Assembly: GCF_003589595.1 (NCBI RefSeq)
Contig: NW_020653337.1
Span: 5,464,055 to 5,528,054, forward strand
Length of the DNA stretch: 64,000 bases
Reading direction: 5' to 3'
DNA from: Hyposmocoma kahamanoa
Taxonomy: Eukaryota > Arthropoda > Insecta > Lepidoptera > Cosmopterigidae
Below the pieces are notes generated by a model, which saw only the letters and a list, made by a program, of their open reading frames with translations, had not been told where the DNA came from and searched no databases. This document shows positions 43,001 to 54,786 of the stretch, piece by piece; position 1 is the stretch's first letter, and every line of letters begins with the position of its first letter. The position numbers and the translations under genes are program-made.

Positions 43001-43218
43001 CCGACTTTAAAAAAGGAGGAAGCTCTCAATTCCACTGTATGTTTTTTTATGCATGTTACGCGATAACTTATCGCAGGAAATTTGTGAATCTATTTTGATG
43101 ATTCCTTTTTTATTGGAAAGAGGGCACCTCAGTAGGGGTCCCATTTAAATTTGAAGAAAATATTCCACCTCTAAACGCGAATTGGGGAATAAATGACTTT
43201 TGAGGTTGGTTTTTCAGT
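43001..43218 (+). mobile_element. R4 repeat copy
   Basis: aaccgactttaaaaaaggag, tgttacgcgataacttatcg, tttattggaaagagggcacc and cttttgaggttggttttt. The segment with ccgatttcaataaaac is deleted. Confidence 0.8.
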
Positions 43219-43254
43219 ATTCTGTACTGATTTTTATAATAATATAAGATGGGA

Positions 43255-43488
43255 CCCACAGTCGTGCGCCTGTGTAGTAGTAAGCGACACGCCTGTCCAT
43301 GTGAGGAGCACAGCGCGCCCATCACCCTGAGACATTATGTGTTCACAGTGCCTGTAATATCATCAGCACCCTTGTCCTTCAAAACCGGAACGCAATAATA
43401 GCATTACTGATTGACAGCGGAAACTGGGAAGGTGGTAATACTTCCTTGGACGAACTCTTACATATGGAGCTCTATTGCTACCAATAAT
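43255..43488 (-). mobile_element. R3 repeat copy (k)
   Basis: Reverse: cagtcgtgcgcctgtgtagt, gcgacacgcctgtccatg, catcaccctgagacattatg, caaaaccggaacgcaataat and tacatatggagctctattgc. Internally deleted. Confidence 0.78.
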
Positions 43489-43539
43489 TAACTGTTGTAA
43501 TAATATGTCATGCACAATTATTTGAAACTATGTCACGCC

Positions 43540-43849
43540 CCAATAATAAGCGACAACACCTCGAAAACTGTCCAAAATTGATCACACCTTAACCCGACTA
43601 ACCCAATGGCCGAGCGGCACCTCCCATCCCTAGACACCACACGAGTACTAAGGTTTAATGAAAAAAGCATCAAATACCATAATTGATAGGAGCGTAGTCT
43701 TATGGGACGGGCAATTTATTAATCAGAAATAATAATTCACAGGTAATGTACGTTGGGTGGGCGTGTGATAAACATCTGTGGGCAAGGGTTGAGGCAATTC
43801 GCATTGTCGGTAGTTTAGTCACGATTAGCTTAACGAGGTGTTAGCTGCA
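43540..43849. other. Candidate conserved noncoding island
   Basis: 43700-43840 is non-repetitive (ggcaatttattaatcagaaa, acgttgggtgggcgtgtgat). No ORF. Confidence 0.3.
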
Positions 43850-43925
43850 AAATAACAACTTTTCTGGAGAAAATTTTAAAAATTCTCCGAACGAAATTAG
43901 TCGATAACATTTTTCTGCTTTTACA
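43850..43925 (+). repeat. R15 short repeat copy 2
   Basis: Matches 29930-30010. Confidence 0.55.
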
Positions 43926-44337
43926 CTGCTATTACAATAATGTTGTAACTCAAAATATGTGAAATTGAGTTTTATATCATTATTGAACGTAAAATTTGAT
44001 TTTCCACACATCAAAAAAACCGTCGTTAGAATATTGTAAGAAACAATTAAAAGATAATACTTAACTCAAAATGAGACTCACTTTATGTGAGCTAGTTCTG
44101 GCCAAAATAATCCATATTCGAAAATATGGAATTATTTTTTCCATTTTATTTTTAAATATATTTGGGAAATGGTTTGTGTCTATAATAAACTACAACATAT
44201 ACATAAATTTTTACGATTTTTGAATTTGAATGAGCAGGGAACTTACTTGCCCCATAAAAAATAAAAGTGTCATGGTAAATTTCGAAAAAAAAAACAAAAT
44301 ACGAGTATTTTAATGCGCAATACAGTTGATTTTATTG
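43926..44337. other. AT-rich, nothing recognised
   Basis: No gene or repeat supported. Confidence 0.45.
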
Positions 44338-44535
44338 AACCTTGCCTATTTCTGCCATCAAACAGTAATGTGAGCATTACTGCGTTCCGGTTTTGACGGT
44401 TAAGGGTGTTGGTGAAATTATAGGCACATCGGACTTGTCAACTTGTGCCTCAGGGTGACGGGCGCAGTAGCAGTGACAAGCGTGTCTCTTACCACCAGGC
44501 CCACGACTAATTCGTTCTGTACTTGATATCATAAG
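44338..44535 (+). mobile_element. R3 repeat copy (l)
   Basis: accttgcctatttctgccat, gtaatgtgagcattactgcg, gggtgttggtgaaattatag, gggcgcagtagcagtgacaa and accaggcccacgactaattc. The section with gcaactgttatgg is deleted. Confidence 0.8.
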
Positions 44536-45431
44536 AAAGTAGCATTGCAAGCAACGGTTAAGAACTGAACAGCACCAGCCCTAGATTTTATTTCTTTTTA
44601 AACCCACACGCTAACCCCTGGGGTGACACAGGTAGCGAAAGAGTTACGTTTAGTTAATTAATCTAATCAGTTAATTTGAGGCGCGGTCAGTCCGAGGTTC
44701 TGTCAATGTATGTAACATCACTTGTCCCATGGGATGCTGGAATTAAAACTGACTTGCAATAACCACAGCTATAATTATCCTACCGTATAGTATACTGTTT
44801 AACAAAATACCTTTTGAAACGACTTTAAAAAAAAGTGAGGTTATACGTTCGGCTATATATATGTTTTCCGATTTCTCCACCCATTGTTAACCACTCATGG
44901 TGGTTACACTGTCGCCAAGTCAGAATCTGGTGAGGGGATCCATGAAATCGAGGAAAGTCCTCAAATTTTGTAGGCATGTCAGTGTACCTACTTACCAATT
45001 TCTACGTCCATTTTGTAAAGAGTATGAAAATTCTTTGTTTGAAAGAGCATACTCTCGAGGTGGTCACTAATGTCGACGATACTGTTCCGGGTTCGTCTCG
45101 GCTATCAAAAATTTTAAAAAATTCCGCAAATGAATATCGACTTTTCACTTGACACTAAGAAGTCAGAATCGAGGGGATCCCATACATATTGAAAAAAGTT
45201 AATAAGCAAACTTTTGACATCGGTTTTTTTTTCAATGGAAAAGTTACAATTATGTTGGCCTCGTTCGGATTCAAGAATATGAATTATCGTAATGGTGATC
45301 CAGGATTTAAGTTGTTTATTCTTCAGTGTGAATGAGTATCAAATGTCTATCCATTAAACTTCCTTATTTATAACATAGTTATATGTATAGTTAGTCGTTT
45401 GGATTCAACACTCCATTAGGGCGATACCAAT
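44536..45431. other. Unassigned; candidate island at 44600-44760
   Basis: 44600-44760 is non-repetitive, with cgtttagttaattaatctaa and gtttaatttgaggcgcgg-like sequence rich in TTAATTAAT motifs. 44820-45290 resembles a degraded repeat in part (aaaaaagtgaggtt, gaaagagcatactctcgagg). No gene. Confidence 0.35.
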
Positions 45432-45572
45432 CTTGTCAAATTTACGCATGCGTGTCTATTCTCCACAAAACGGTGTCCCTTCGATCTGACTCCGACTTTT
45501 CGTGATACATCTATACCGTTAGCCGACTGTCTCCAGCTACTTGGAATGGACCTATCGTTCAATTTGAACAAA
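45432..45572 (+). pseudogene. CR1/Jockey-type RT scrap
   Basis: The + frame cttgtcaaatttacgcatgc onwards reads LVKFTHACLFSTKRCPFDLT, then DTSIPLADCLQLLGMDLSFN. This parallels the RT thumb-side segment of LINE B (VCAFTAKKSQF...ISKSIGILGVEITS). About 47 residues survive without a stop; the upstream and downstream parts are gone. Confidence 0.62.
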
Positions 45573-45629
45573 ACAAGGTTTTGGGTTTAAAAGGGTTTTA
45601 AAGGTTTTAGGTTTTGGGTTTTCATGATC

Positions 45630-46010
45630 ACAGCCGTGATGACTGAGATGGCGAAGTCATGAACCAGTAATTGTCTGTCTAACATTAATGCAAACCAGAT
45701 TATTCGTCACTATATTAACAAAAGTTATTAATTTAAACAAAATATTTTTAATTTACCATAGAACATTCCGATTTACGCAACACACGTTTTGCAAAATATT
45801 TTATTTTAACAATATGAATTTGTATTAAATTAATTATAATCATTAAAAGGAAATTAGTGATAAATTAAAAACAAATTAATAAGTAACTTCATCATCAGAG
45901 GAAATATTGAATCCCAAACTGGTCGTACGGAGAAACCATGTTCCCTGCTGATATGAGGGTTATAATTTTAATGGCCTTTTGCAGTATCCTGAGTAGAAAA
46001 CGAACGTTTT
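45630..46010 (+). mobile_element. R11 repeat copy 2
   Basis: Homologue of 24980-25375: ttaatgcaaaccagattatt, gatttacgcaacacacgttt, ggtcgtacggagaaaccatg and atggccttttgcagtatcct. Confidence 0.7.
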
Positions 46011-47215
46011 TTGTAAAAGGTTTGTCGAACTTAATTCAATGCGTATCCTAAGTTAATCCGTCGCATGTTTTCAAACTGCAGACTTGTTAACGCGACGGTG
46101 CTTGACATCAACTGTACGAGTATGTTCTTTGACGATAGTAGAAGTGGTTGGCTTCGTCTGTCCAATGCATAAATAAAATATATACAATTTTAAATGCGTG
46201 ACCATCGCGGAAACCTAAAAAAATCAATAGAGTAAACACATTTTTAAACTGATTTGCTCAAATTATCTGATCAGGCGTTTCAAATACTGGACAACAAGGT
46301 GAAATTAAAAAATGTAATTAAATGTAAATGTGTTAAAATCACTCAAATTCAAACAAATGAATAAAGGTACAATTCAATTACTACGTGGGGCATTAAATAA
46401 TCAAACCGCAGTTTCAAGAAAATTCCATTACTTCCCAATAGATGGCACCGCTTGTATCGTAAAACTTCTATCAAATTCGTAAATAACCTTAGAAACGTTA
46501 AAAAAAATGTGTTATTCTATATACTTGTTATGTGTGTAACTCATGTGTACGTATGCAGTAATTCTTATTTCTTTTTGTATCAAACGTTTGATTTGGTTTG
46601 AAATTGTGCATAACTCTGTTTTTTAATATTATTTTTTCTTAGTTATTTATTATTGAAATGGATCACCGATTCTCAATTTTTTGTAGTAATTAGTGATTAT
46701 CGGTGTTGGTGATACAATAATTACATATTTACTGTAAAAAAATTATTATTAGTTTTCATTGTGTGTACTGTTTGTTGAACCAAATAAATAAAAAAAATAC
46801 GCAATATACGAGTATAACATGACAAATAAAGTAAAATGTTGGTGTGTTGTTTATCACTGTTTTGTTAATGTGAAATGTAAAAGTGATGGCGTAAGAATGG
46901 CGTAGAATATGATAGTACGGGGTACCCCGTTTCGCTAATATGAATCTCAAGAAACCAACTGCGTGCTTTACAGTGCGGTTTCCAAGTGTTTTTAACAACA
47001 CAGTGTCAAGAACAATATAAAAATATCAACAACACACTGACAAATTCAATAATTTACACGTTTGTAGATTAAGACAGTACGATGGACACCTACATTTCGC
47101 ACTTGATAACTAACATAGTATTATTTCAATAATTGGGTTATTATATTTTATCTCAAAATTGCGTTATATTAATAATTTATCTCCTAAATTTCACTGTATC
47201 TGTATGTCATTCATC
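46011..47215. other. AT-rich, no recognised gene
   Basis: Small ORFs only. The composition and lack of repeat partners leave it unassigned. Confidence 0.45.
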
Positions 47216-47736
47216 ATCGAGTATATAACCAGAAATAGAGTCGAAATGACATTTAATTTGTTTTAAAACCATTCTGCCAAATCATTACGACGACAATTGC
47301 GCTCCGATTGGCCAGCCCGAATTCGAAGCAATTGACGGGTGTCGTCAATGTTTCACTTCAAATCGACCAGTTTAACTTGAGCTTTGCTATAATGGACAAA
47401 AATTGAAAAAATATTATTTAATATTTAATTCCCGATGAAATGCGACTCCGTTTGTGTTGTAATTAGATGTTTTGCTATTTTTCCCACACCACCGAATGGA
47501 ACAGCACCCATAGTTAGAGATATTACCTTTATTACAATAAATACAGAATATTTTTGGAATATACGGAGACGTACACACAGGTCAGTTGTTGGCGCTGTAC
47601 TATTTTAGCTTTCTAATTTGTGATTTCAGTGCAAACGAGACTTGATATTTAACAGTGATATAAGGTCCATTTGCCTGAAGAGTTGCCAGGGATGGGTGGC
47701 CCTTATTTGGTCTCTATTTCTGGTTATATACTCGAT
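47216..47736. mobile_element. 521-bp element with perfect 25-bp ends
   Basis: atcgagtatataaccagaaa begins a 25-bp arm (47216-47240) that is exactly complemented at 47712-47736. The interior has no ORF of note. The flanks share tcattc-type sequence but no clean duplication. A recently inserted MITE is likely because the arms are identical. Confidence 0.7.
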
Positions 47737-48344
47737 ATCATTCGTATACGATTTAATTTCAAAATGACAGGACAACACTGTCGATTTGAAATTAAATAGG
47801 TAATAATATTAATATAACTCAAAGCAATTGCTAGTTGTCATGTGCGAATTAATCAGATGATTTATGAAAGGTTTGTATTTTTACTTTTAAAATTGCTTGT
47901 AATATTGGTCCTTTATTTTGTCAGCAACGTAGACAAGATAAACTTTATAATCTCAATACTAGATAATACCGGTGACAAATTCACTGAACAATGAATAAGA
48001 CACGATGTCCTGAGTGTAACAATGGATAAGTTCCATCTATATTGTAACAGCTGGTAGCCGTAATTACAATAACAAACGGCTTTACCACGAAAATTATTTT
48101 CAATTTGCATAAAAATATTTGAAACAATTTTTACGTCTTACTGCTTTGAATTATGGTTTATTTGATTGTCTGCTATTCATATAATTAGCACTTAAATATG
48201 AATAGAGCCTTATGTTAGACATTATGTACAACATAACACATAGTAATAATCTACTGTAATTAATTCTAAGTATTACTTTCCAAACAATGCCTTTGTAAAC
48301 TTACACTTTTCAAAAATACTTTTCAAATCTTAGGTCGCTGGAAA
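47737..48344. other. AT-rich, no recognised gene
   Basis: Minor inverted similarity near 47750-47800 (gatttaatttcaaaatgaca / tttgaaattaaat). Nothing else. Confidence 0.4.
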
Positions 48345-48800
48345 CGAAGGACGAAGCTCCTCGTTATGAAGCTTTCAGACTGCTTCACTGCGTCATCCCA
48401 CTTTTTTATCACCCCTTTCTCTGGTTAATAGCCAATTACTTTTAGAATTTTGAATCGTTCTCTCATTCTTTTTCTTCGCCATTCTTACCCTGCTTCGTTT
48501 CCTCGTCAGTCACTCCACACAAAATTCTGGATGCGAGCTGTATATTATAAGCAGTTAGGTTACTTGATTAAAAGCTTATAAGCAGTTAGGTTACATGATT
48601 AAAAGCACGTCTGCTCGCATCGAGAATTTTGTATGGAGTAACGGAACGAAGCGAAGTACGAATGGCGAAGAAAAATAATTAGAGAACGATTCAAAATTTC
48701 AAAAATTAGTGGCCAGAAACGAAAGAAAATGGTGACAAATTGGTGGCATGACGATGAAAGAGGTGGTCGTCGTCACACGCTGAAGCCTACAGTGATCCAA
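48345..48800. mobile_element. R18 foldback with ~200-bp arms
   Basis: The left arm contains ttttttcttcgccattc-like sequence, ctgcttcgtttcctcgtcag and cacaaaattctggatgcgag; the right arm returns it inverted as gctcgcatcgagaattttgt and ggcgaagaaaaataattaga, at about three-quarters identity. The centre holds two direct copies of ataagcagttaggttac(t/a)tgattaaaag. A single related arm lies at 38440-38615. Confidence 0.72.
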
Positions 48801-48954
48801 GTCTAGCAACTACTTCCTCCAAATAATAAGCTTAGGGAAATGTTATATGTTAAGAGAAATGTTGCCAGCTTTCTGGGCACTTTGTAGCAGGGCCTTCATT
48901 TAAAAAAATAGGATGTATTTTCTTTTTCTTTCATCGTGTAAAAAATAACTTAAT

Positions 48955-49440
48955 GTTTATTTATTTATTTATTTATTTTATTTTATTTATTTATTTAGTT
49001 CAGGCCACATGACCCATATAATATATAACTTAAGGACTAAAATACATACAATATAATAAAAAACTATTTATAACTAATCCACACGTATTGCATTTGTTGG
49101 CGACGTGTAGTGCAATCTGGTGTCAGGTAACCGGCCGCGGAACCGCCGATATAAGACACCCTTCGGCCAAAATTCTTCCTTCATGAAGGTCGACAGACGT
49201 TCGGTCGGTACTCTCACCACAAACGAATTGAAATTCACTTTGTGGCGGGACTCCGACTCAGGGTGTATTTGGTTTTATTTCTGATGTACTCCACTATCTC
49301 CTCAGACTTTGTGGAGTACCTAATGCAGCAGCGACAGGTACAGCAGCGTCGTCGGTATAACCGGACGCAGCAGGATGTTCGGTCCTGTCGGTGCTGTGCC
49401 ACACTGGTTCTTCACTTCTCCACTTTTGTGAAGTTTAACA
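48955..49440 (-). pseudogene. R8: LINE ORF1-like 3' fragment, copy 3
   Basis: An (atttattt)n block at 48955-49000 is the tail in reverse. The minus strand then has a 3' region, and upstream RVPTERLSTFMKEEFWPKGV, then ESEEIVEYIR-like sequence (tgaggagatagtggagtaca reversed). Longer 5' than the other copies, extending into Gln/Arg-coding cag repeats at 49320-49380. Frameshifted. Confidence 0.68.
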
Positions 49441-49465
49441 TAAACATTTTTTATTATACTATATC

Positions 49466-49751
49466 CATTGACTTACAATTATATGGACGTCGTGTCCGCG
49501 CTAAAAAGTAACCGAACTTATAGGGCGTTAAAATCGTATACAGAGCGTCATTCACGCTTTAGTCTTCGTTTGTTCGACTGACAGCGAAGCAAGCAAAATT
49601 AGACAGTACTGCGATGACATTACAATATAAATTCAACGTTTTAGCTTTTTCATATTCCTTTACATGTCACTACGTTTAAATAGGTTCACTTGGGACATTT
49701 TTTTCGTGGTTTTTGTATTAGACCCGTCGTCCATTTATTTGTAAGTCAATG
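49466..49751. mobile_element. 8-bp-TSD MITE (M8) copy 2
   Basis: 286-bp inverted homologue of 5894-6168 with ends cattgacttacaa and ttgtaagtcaatg. Perfect duplication ACTATATC at 49458-49465 and 49752-49759. Non-coding. Confidence 0.9.
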
Positions 49752-49759
49752 ACTATATC

Positions 49760-51017
49760 GTTTATTTAACGCCATGAAAATATATTTTTTTAAATAATAT
49801 GATAAATATCAATGGACAGCCGATGCAGGTATGTCCGAATATTGTCAAATCGCTAACCAAAAGCTTTTTGTTCTAAATTAACGACAAAAATATCTAGTTA
49901 CGGCCCGATAACCAGAAACCCTTCTCGTTAGTTCAATAAAAGTAACTCTGTACAAATATAATTCCTAATTTTTTAAAATTTTAAATTTCTTTTACTACTA
50001 GGAAATTCGTCTTCCCATAAAAATAAAAAAAAAACAGGTAAACTGTGTGTATAGCTAATATTATATCCATCACATGCCACTTTTTCAACCTTATAGCGCA
50101 CTTTCTAATACACGAATTTTACTTTTTTCCTTCAATCGTCGAACATTTTGTTTCTTCAAAATCAGCAGATTACATTTCCGCTTTGCGTCAACTTGATTTA
50201 TTCATTCACATCTAAGCGCTTTTTGTCGCTTATTGTCACGTTTCAATCCAATTGTTATTTGAATCATAAATATTATTGACAACCGACAGTATATGTCGAC
50301 ATTTTTAATGTATTTTACAGTTAACTCACCGCCAAACATTCATGAGACTCATAATAATACCAAATTGCAGATTTTAGACCAAAAATATTTTTTATTATAT
50401 ATTGCGATTATGTCTAATACATATCTATAAATTCCAAATTATTAAAATAATATACTTCACCCTAAATGCAACCTCAAAACATAAAAAAACTACATCAAAA
50501 TTTTCTTAGCGAAAATAGTTCTCTGAAACACCGATAGATGGCATTAGGTGAATCCTGAAACACGATAGCGTTTTGTTACGCCGAGTTGCCTATATAGAGC
50601 TCGGCAAAAAGCTTCAGTTACAACTTATGTTAAGATACATAAACGACCAATTATATTGCTTTATAAAGAATAATAGATATTTTTGCAAACACAACACTCC
50701 GTTCCGTTTTAGTGAACGGCGTAGTTGTGTTCAATATTGACTAAATGGAAATTATATTTCTTGAGAACTGTTGTTTACGGGAGGTGGCTGAAAAGTAATT
50801 TACAGTATGAAATAAAAGACCTGTAAGGAAAAGAAGTCCCTTTTTTTCATTTATTACAAAGAATCTTTAGCCTTATAAAAAAAGTAGTAATTTTTAACAT
50901 TTAGCTTTTTTTTCTCCTTGTTCAGGCAAAAAACGTAATAACAAAAGAGTGTCACTAATTTTGAAAACAAGAACAAAAAGTGAACACGTGACAAAGTTGG
51001 CCAGTAACATTTTTTAA
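49760..51017. other. No recognised gene
   Basis: Mixed AT-rich DNA. A + frame of about 40 codons ends in a stop just before the P-MITE target site (51018) but matches nothing. Confidence 0.4.
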
Positions 51018-51025
51018 TTGGAAAC

Positions 51026-51410
51026 CTTAGAATAATAACGCATAGAAACCTAGCCCGCACACGCTAAGTGAGGCAAATTGAAGCGCGCCAAAAGGGCCTA
51101 CAGAGCGGGCGGGCCGTTAGTGCTCAAGGTCAACTTGCACCGCGAACAGATCAAGAATTTTAGCTAAAAATGACGAAATGTGCGATAAATGAGTGTAAAA
51201 ATACGTCAGACAAACATAAAATAGATACTAACATCACATTCCACAAGGAAGTAACGCGTTTCAACTTGTATTTTTATATAAATATTCACTAAAACCGAAA
51301 ATTAACCTACTAAAACTAGCCTACATGAATTTGATTTTTGCCTCACTTCTGACAGTTCGTTTGATATGAAACTATCATTCTATGCCATTTCTATGCGTTA
51401 TTATTCTAAG
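51026..51410 (+). mobile_element. P-MITE copy 3 with THAP exon
   Basis: 385 bp with the standard ends. Perfect 8-bp duplication TTGGAAAC at 51018-51025 and 51411-51418. The ATG at 51170 opens a 40-aa frame to 51292 (MTKCAINECKNTSDKHKIDT, then ITFHKEVTRFNLYF), the N-terminal THAP zinc finger start. The right end carries a small extra ctatgccattt insertion before the terminal repeat. Confidence 0.9.
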
Positions 51411-51896
51411 TTGGAAACTGTCAAAAGAGATTACTTTCCAGGCGCCACTGTCTTTTTAGAGGCAACGAAAAAGACATCTACGTCTATTAAATACCTAAGC
51501 ACGTTAAATATAAAATTATTTAATTTTTATAGCAATAAAGTCTTTCAACTTCATAACGTTATTCCAAGAAAATTAACAATTCATATTTTACCTAAAAAAA
51601 CAATTGTTCAGGTGTACAGACAGAAATGCAAATGTGTGACGTTGATTTTAATGGACAACGTGCTTCATTTTAATTTGGGGTTACAATACACATCGGGTCT
51701 TTGTTAACAGTTAATGAACAATGTTTAATAACTAAATATACTAATGATATGGATACCTTATTGTTACAAACTTTTATTAATATAGTGACGTTATATTTTG
51801 AAAAACCCGTAGACATGATTATTGACATAATTGGTCTTACGTATTCCCTGGGTGTACGCAGGATGGCTCATAAGGTCAACGTTGTTCACGTGTAAA
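51411..51896 (+). other. Two overlapping unidentified ORFs
   Basis: One frame (to 51707) reads LETVKRDYFPGATVFLEATK through PRKLTIHILPKKTIVQVYRQ. The next (51701-51895) reads YTNDMDTLLLQTFINIVTLY and ends MAHKVNVVHV. They overlap by seven bases in different frames, so they may be one gene with a frameshift. Composition is protein-like, but I recognise no family. A decayed transposon or viral insertion are alternatives. The first 15 codons of the 113-aa ORF are P-MITE sequence and should be ignored. Confidence 0.4.
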
Positions 51897-52136
51897 AACA
51901 TGTAAAAACCAGTGACAGTCAGATGAAACAAACTGTATTATTCTACAGCCAAAGAGTTCCATTTTCAAATGTTGTAATTACTTTTTAAATATTGTTTATG
52001 TAAGTGGCCAGTTCCGGAAACTTATAGTGCGCCTTATGTATGTTGGATTTTTTTGCTGATCTAAGAGGTTAGACTTTAGCAACCGTTTGGTACATATAAC
52101 TCATTTTTTGACAATTTTGTGGATTTGGATCCTTTT
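51897..52136. other. No recognised feature
   Basis: Unassigned spacer. Confidence 0.4.
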
Positions 52137-52364
52137 TGCTTAACTATGACCAAGTAGTAACGTGAGCATTACCGTACCGGTGCCGGTGGGTAAAGATGTT
52201 GGTGAAATTACAGGTACATGGGACTAGTTAACTGTCCCAGAGTGACGGGCGCAATGGCTTACAATGTCTTAGTTTGGGATTTAAAGCTTTGAATTGCACT
52301 GCAACTGTTATGGACAGGCGAGGAGCTCAACATCAGGCGCATGATTTGTCCGTCCCGTCACCAG
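52137..52364 (+). mobile_element. R3 repeat copy (m)
   Basis: aacgtgagcattaccgtacc, gatgttggtgaaattacagg, agagtgacgggcgcaatggc, gcaactgttatggacaggcg and catcaggcgcatgatttgtc. Ends in an (acc)n tract at 52368-52400. Confidence 0.78.
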
Positions 52365-52437
52365 ATATACCACCACCACCACTTACCACCACGTACCACT
52401 TTTGTAATTTTTATTGAATGTCACGATGTTTTACTAT

Positions 52438-52690
52438 CATGATATTCAATTATTTTTTGCGAAATTGGTCCACTATATTGTTATAATTATTAATACCAAA
52501 GGTCGAACACTTACAAAAAATTCTTATGATCCAGCCGGCGTCGAACTTCGATCTTCGACGCCCTCAGGTAAGCCACGGAACGAACCAGCGGACCTTATGA
52601 ATTCTACTGTTTGTTACAATTTTTTTTTTGTTTTTAACGACTTTTTATGCCGTAGCGCCATCTGTGAGAACTTTGAGTGTTGCAATAAAC
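52438..52690 (-). mobile_element. T367 unit, copy G (diverged)
   Basis: gatattcaattattttttgc, gttataattattaatacc, a B-box damaged to cggcgtcgaacttcgatct, aagccacggaacgaaccagc and gtagcgccatctgtgagaac. The tRNA-like 5' half is shortened. Confidence 0.75.
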
Positions 52691-52945
52691 GATAAGTTTG
52701 ATTGAAGAAATAAATTTAATCCAGTGTTACCCAATTGACCCAATGGTTGTTTAGTAAAGAACGCTTTAAAGCAGGGGTTCCCAAACTTATTTTGTCTACT
52801 GCCCACTTTGAGAATAAATTATTTTTTAGCGCTCCCATTTTTTCACCTACTTAAAAACCACTATAACTTCAAATTAAATTAATTATTGTGGGCTATATTA
52901 GCGGAGATTAAACATTCATTCTAAACGAGACTTTTCCTAACCCGC

Positions 52946-53013
52946 AAGAGTTAACTTGAGACCTGAGCGCAGTAGATAGTACACAACGGCGCTCAGGTCT
53001 CAAGTTAACTCTT
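52946..53013. repeat. Perfect 25-bp palindrome inside the hAT element
   Basis: aagagttaacttgagacctg begins an arm at 52946-52970; its exact complement is at 52989-53013 after 18 bases. It is between the transposase stop and the element end. Possibly a tiny MITE or a terminator-like structure. Confidence 0.8.
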
Positions 53014-53040
53014 ATGGGCTACAGCTGCCAATGAGAATGA

Positions 53041-54786
53041 TTATTGAAACGCAACTTTATAGTATTCAGACAGAGTACTTGGTACTTGGTGCAACGGGCG
53101 AGCAGGGCTGCTTTTAATAAGTTTGTTGATATTAAGTTCCAATTTACTCAAGAACAGCCGCAAGTCACCATGTTCAGTAACATGCACACGATTTCTCTTT
53201 TTAGCAAGCAGCGTTGTCACAGCACTAAAACCACGTTCACACAAATATGACGTTGGGAATGCTATCAAGAATCGTTGAACGATTGACCACAATCCAGGGT
53301 ACAATAGCGGGATCGGTTTTTGTAGTTAAAATTCTTGGTAGCCATTTTAGAACTTGATTTTTATTTCCTCGTTCGTTGTCAATTCTATGCGTTCTTCTTC
53401 CAGCTGAGGTAATATTGCTGTGTTGACATTTGAAAACGGATCCACCACCCAGTCTGGTATTTCCAAGTTCAAAATGTCCTGGTATCGTTCGGTGAAGTCA
53501 ATGTGGAGGTTTTCCAAATGTTGGCAGTAGGCAAACAAGTCGTCGTTACTGCAGGATACTGATAAATTCGGAAAATTGTGAAACTCACGTCTGCCCATAT
53601 TCTTTTCGTGTAGAAGCAGTATGGCTGCGAAAGCAGCAAGGATATTTTTTGTTTTAATTAAATTTAGTTCATCGCCTTGCAGTTGGAGATTCATGTCGTT
53701 GAACAATTAGTATCTTTAGTTTCCAAGAACTCTATCACAGAGCCAAACAGGTTGAAAAATCGAGTCAGATAATTGCCTCTTGATAGCCAACGAACTTTAG
53801 TATGAAACAACAAACGGTTGAAATCTTCGTCATTAGTAACACAAAGCTGATGAAATAATCTATCATTCAAAGAGCTGTCCCGGATTTTATTGACTGCTTT
53901 GATGACATATTGCAGTGATTGAAATAGTCGTTCACTTAAATTTCTAACAACCAAATGTTGTCTATGAATAACGCAATGTCCAGCAAGGACATCTGGAATT
54001 TAATTTTTTAAGTACGCTATGAAGCCTTTATGGCACCCTGTCATAACCGGAGCGCCAACCGTAGCAACTGATATAATATTTTTCAAACTTTTTCAATGTA
54101 TTGAATATGGTTTCGCCTTTTGTATCGGTCTCTAAATTTCTAGCAAACAATAGTTCTTCACATATTTTCTCATCTTTAATAAACCTCACGTAAGACAGCA
54201 ACAATGCTTCATTAGTTGGTAAAGTGGACTCATCGAACTGAATTGAGAATTGACTAGTCCTCAGATGATTGCACAATGATTCTTCAATGTTTTCAGCCAT
54301 TTCATCAATTCGCCGTCTTTGCACTGAATTATTACTCAAAGGAATTCGTCGGAAAAGGAATCGATAATATCTGCGGCCGGTTTATGAAGCACAGTATATA
54401 TTTATTACCTCCTTTATTGCTGGTAAAATTAACTCTTCTCCGATGTTGTGTGGTTTGCCTTTTTGAGCAATTAACAAAGAGATATTGTACGAAGCTCGAA
54501 GTCCGTCGTCATCTTGCTGAGCAGCCGCCGAAAAGAGTTTTACTACACTTAGCTGAGTATTATGCTTCTTCTCTAGGTCTTCACAATATGCTACATTCTT
54601 GTCTTTCTTATCTGGATCATTTTATTAAAATGATTTTGCAGTCTTGAAGGCTTCATTGCTTCATTCGAAAATATTTTTTGACATAGAAGGCACAAGGCGA
54701 CGATGGGTTTGTGGGATTTTCAATGAATCCGAATTTAATATATTCCGCACAGTATTGCCGTCTCTTCTTTTTTACTTCCGACATTG
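53041..54786 (-). pseudogene. hAT transposase pseudogene (BED-finger type)
   Basis: Starts at 54786 (MSEVKKKRRQYCAEYIKFGF). Shifted frames then show a BED zinc finger (CLLC...MKPSRLQNHF), followed by a long helical region. 54339-54028 has RRRIDEMAENIEESLCNHLR and FSIQFDESTLPT, the DDE-domain neighbourhood. 53954-53691 has TKVRWLSRGNYLTRFF. 53706-53347 follows, and 53304-53041 has FPTSYLCERGFSAVTTLLAK, the C-terminal hAT dimerisation motif. This order matches ZBED5/SCAND3-like hAT transposases. At least four frameshifts or stops separate the pieces, so it is dead. About 1.75 kb, close to a full gene. Confidence 0.9.

Noticed and set aside
53041..54786. Domesticated host ZBED-like gene
   Set aside because: Multiple frameshifts and intact transposon ends with a target duplication show an inactivated transposon instead.
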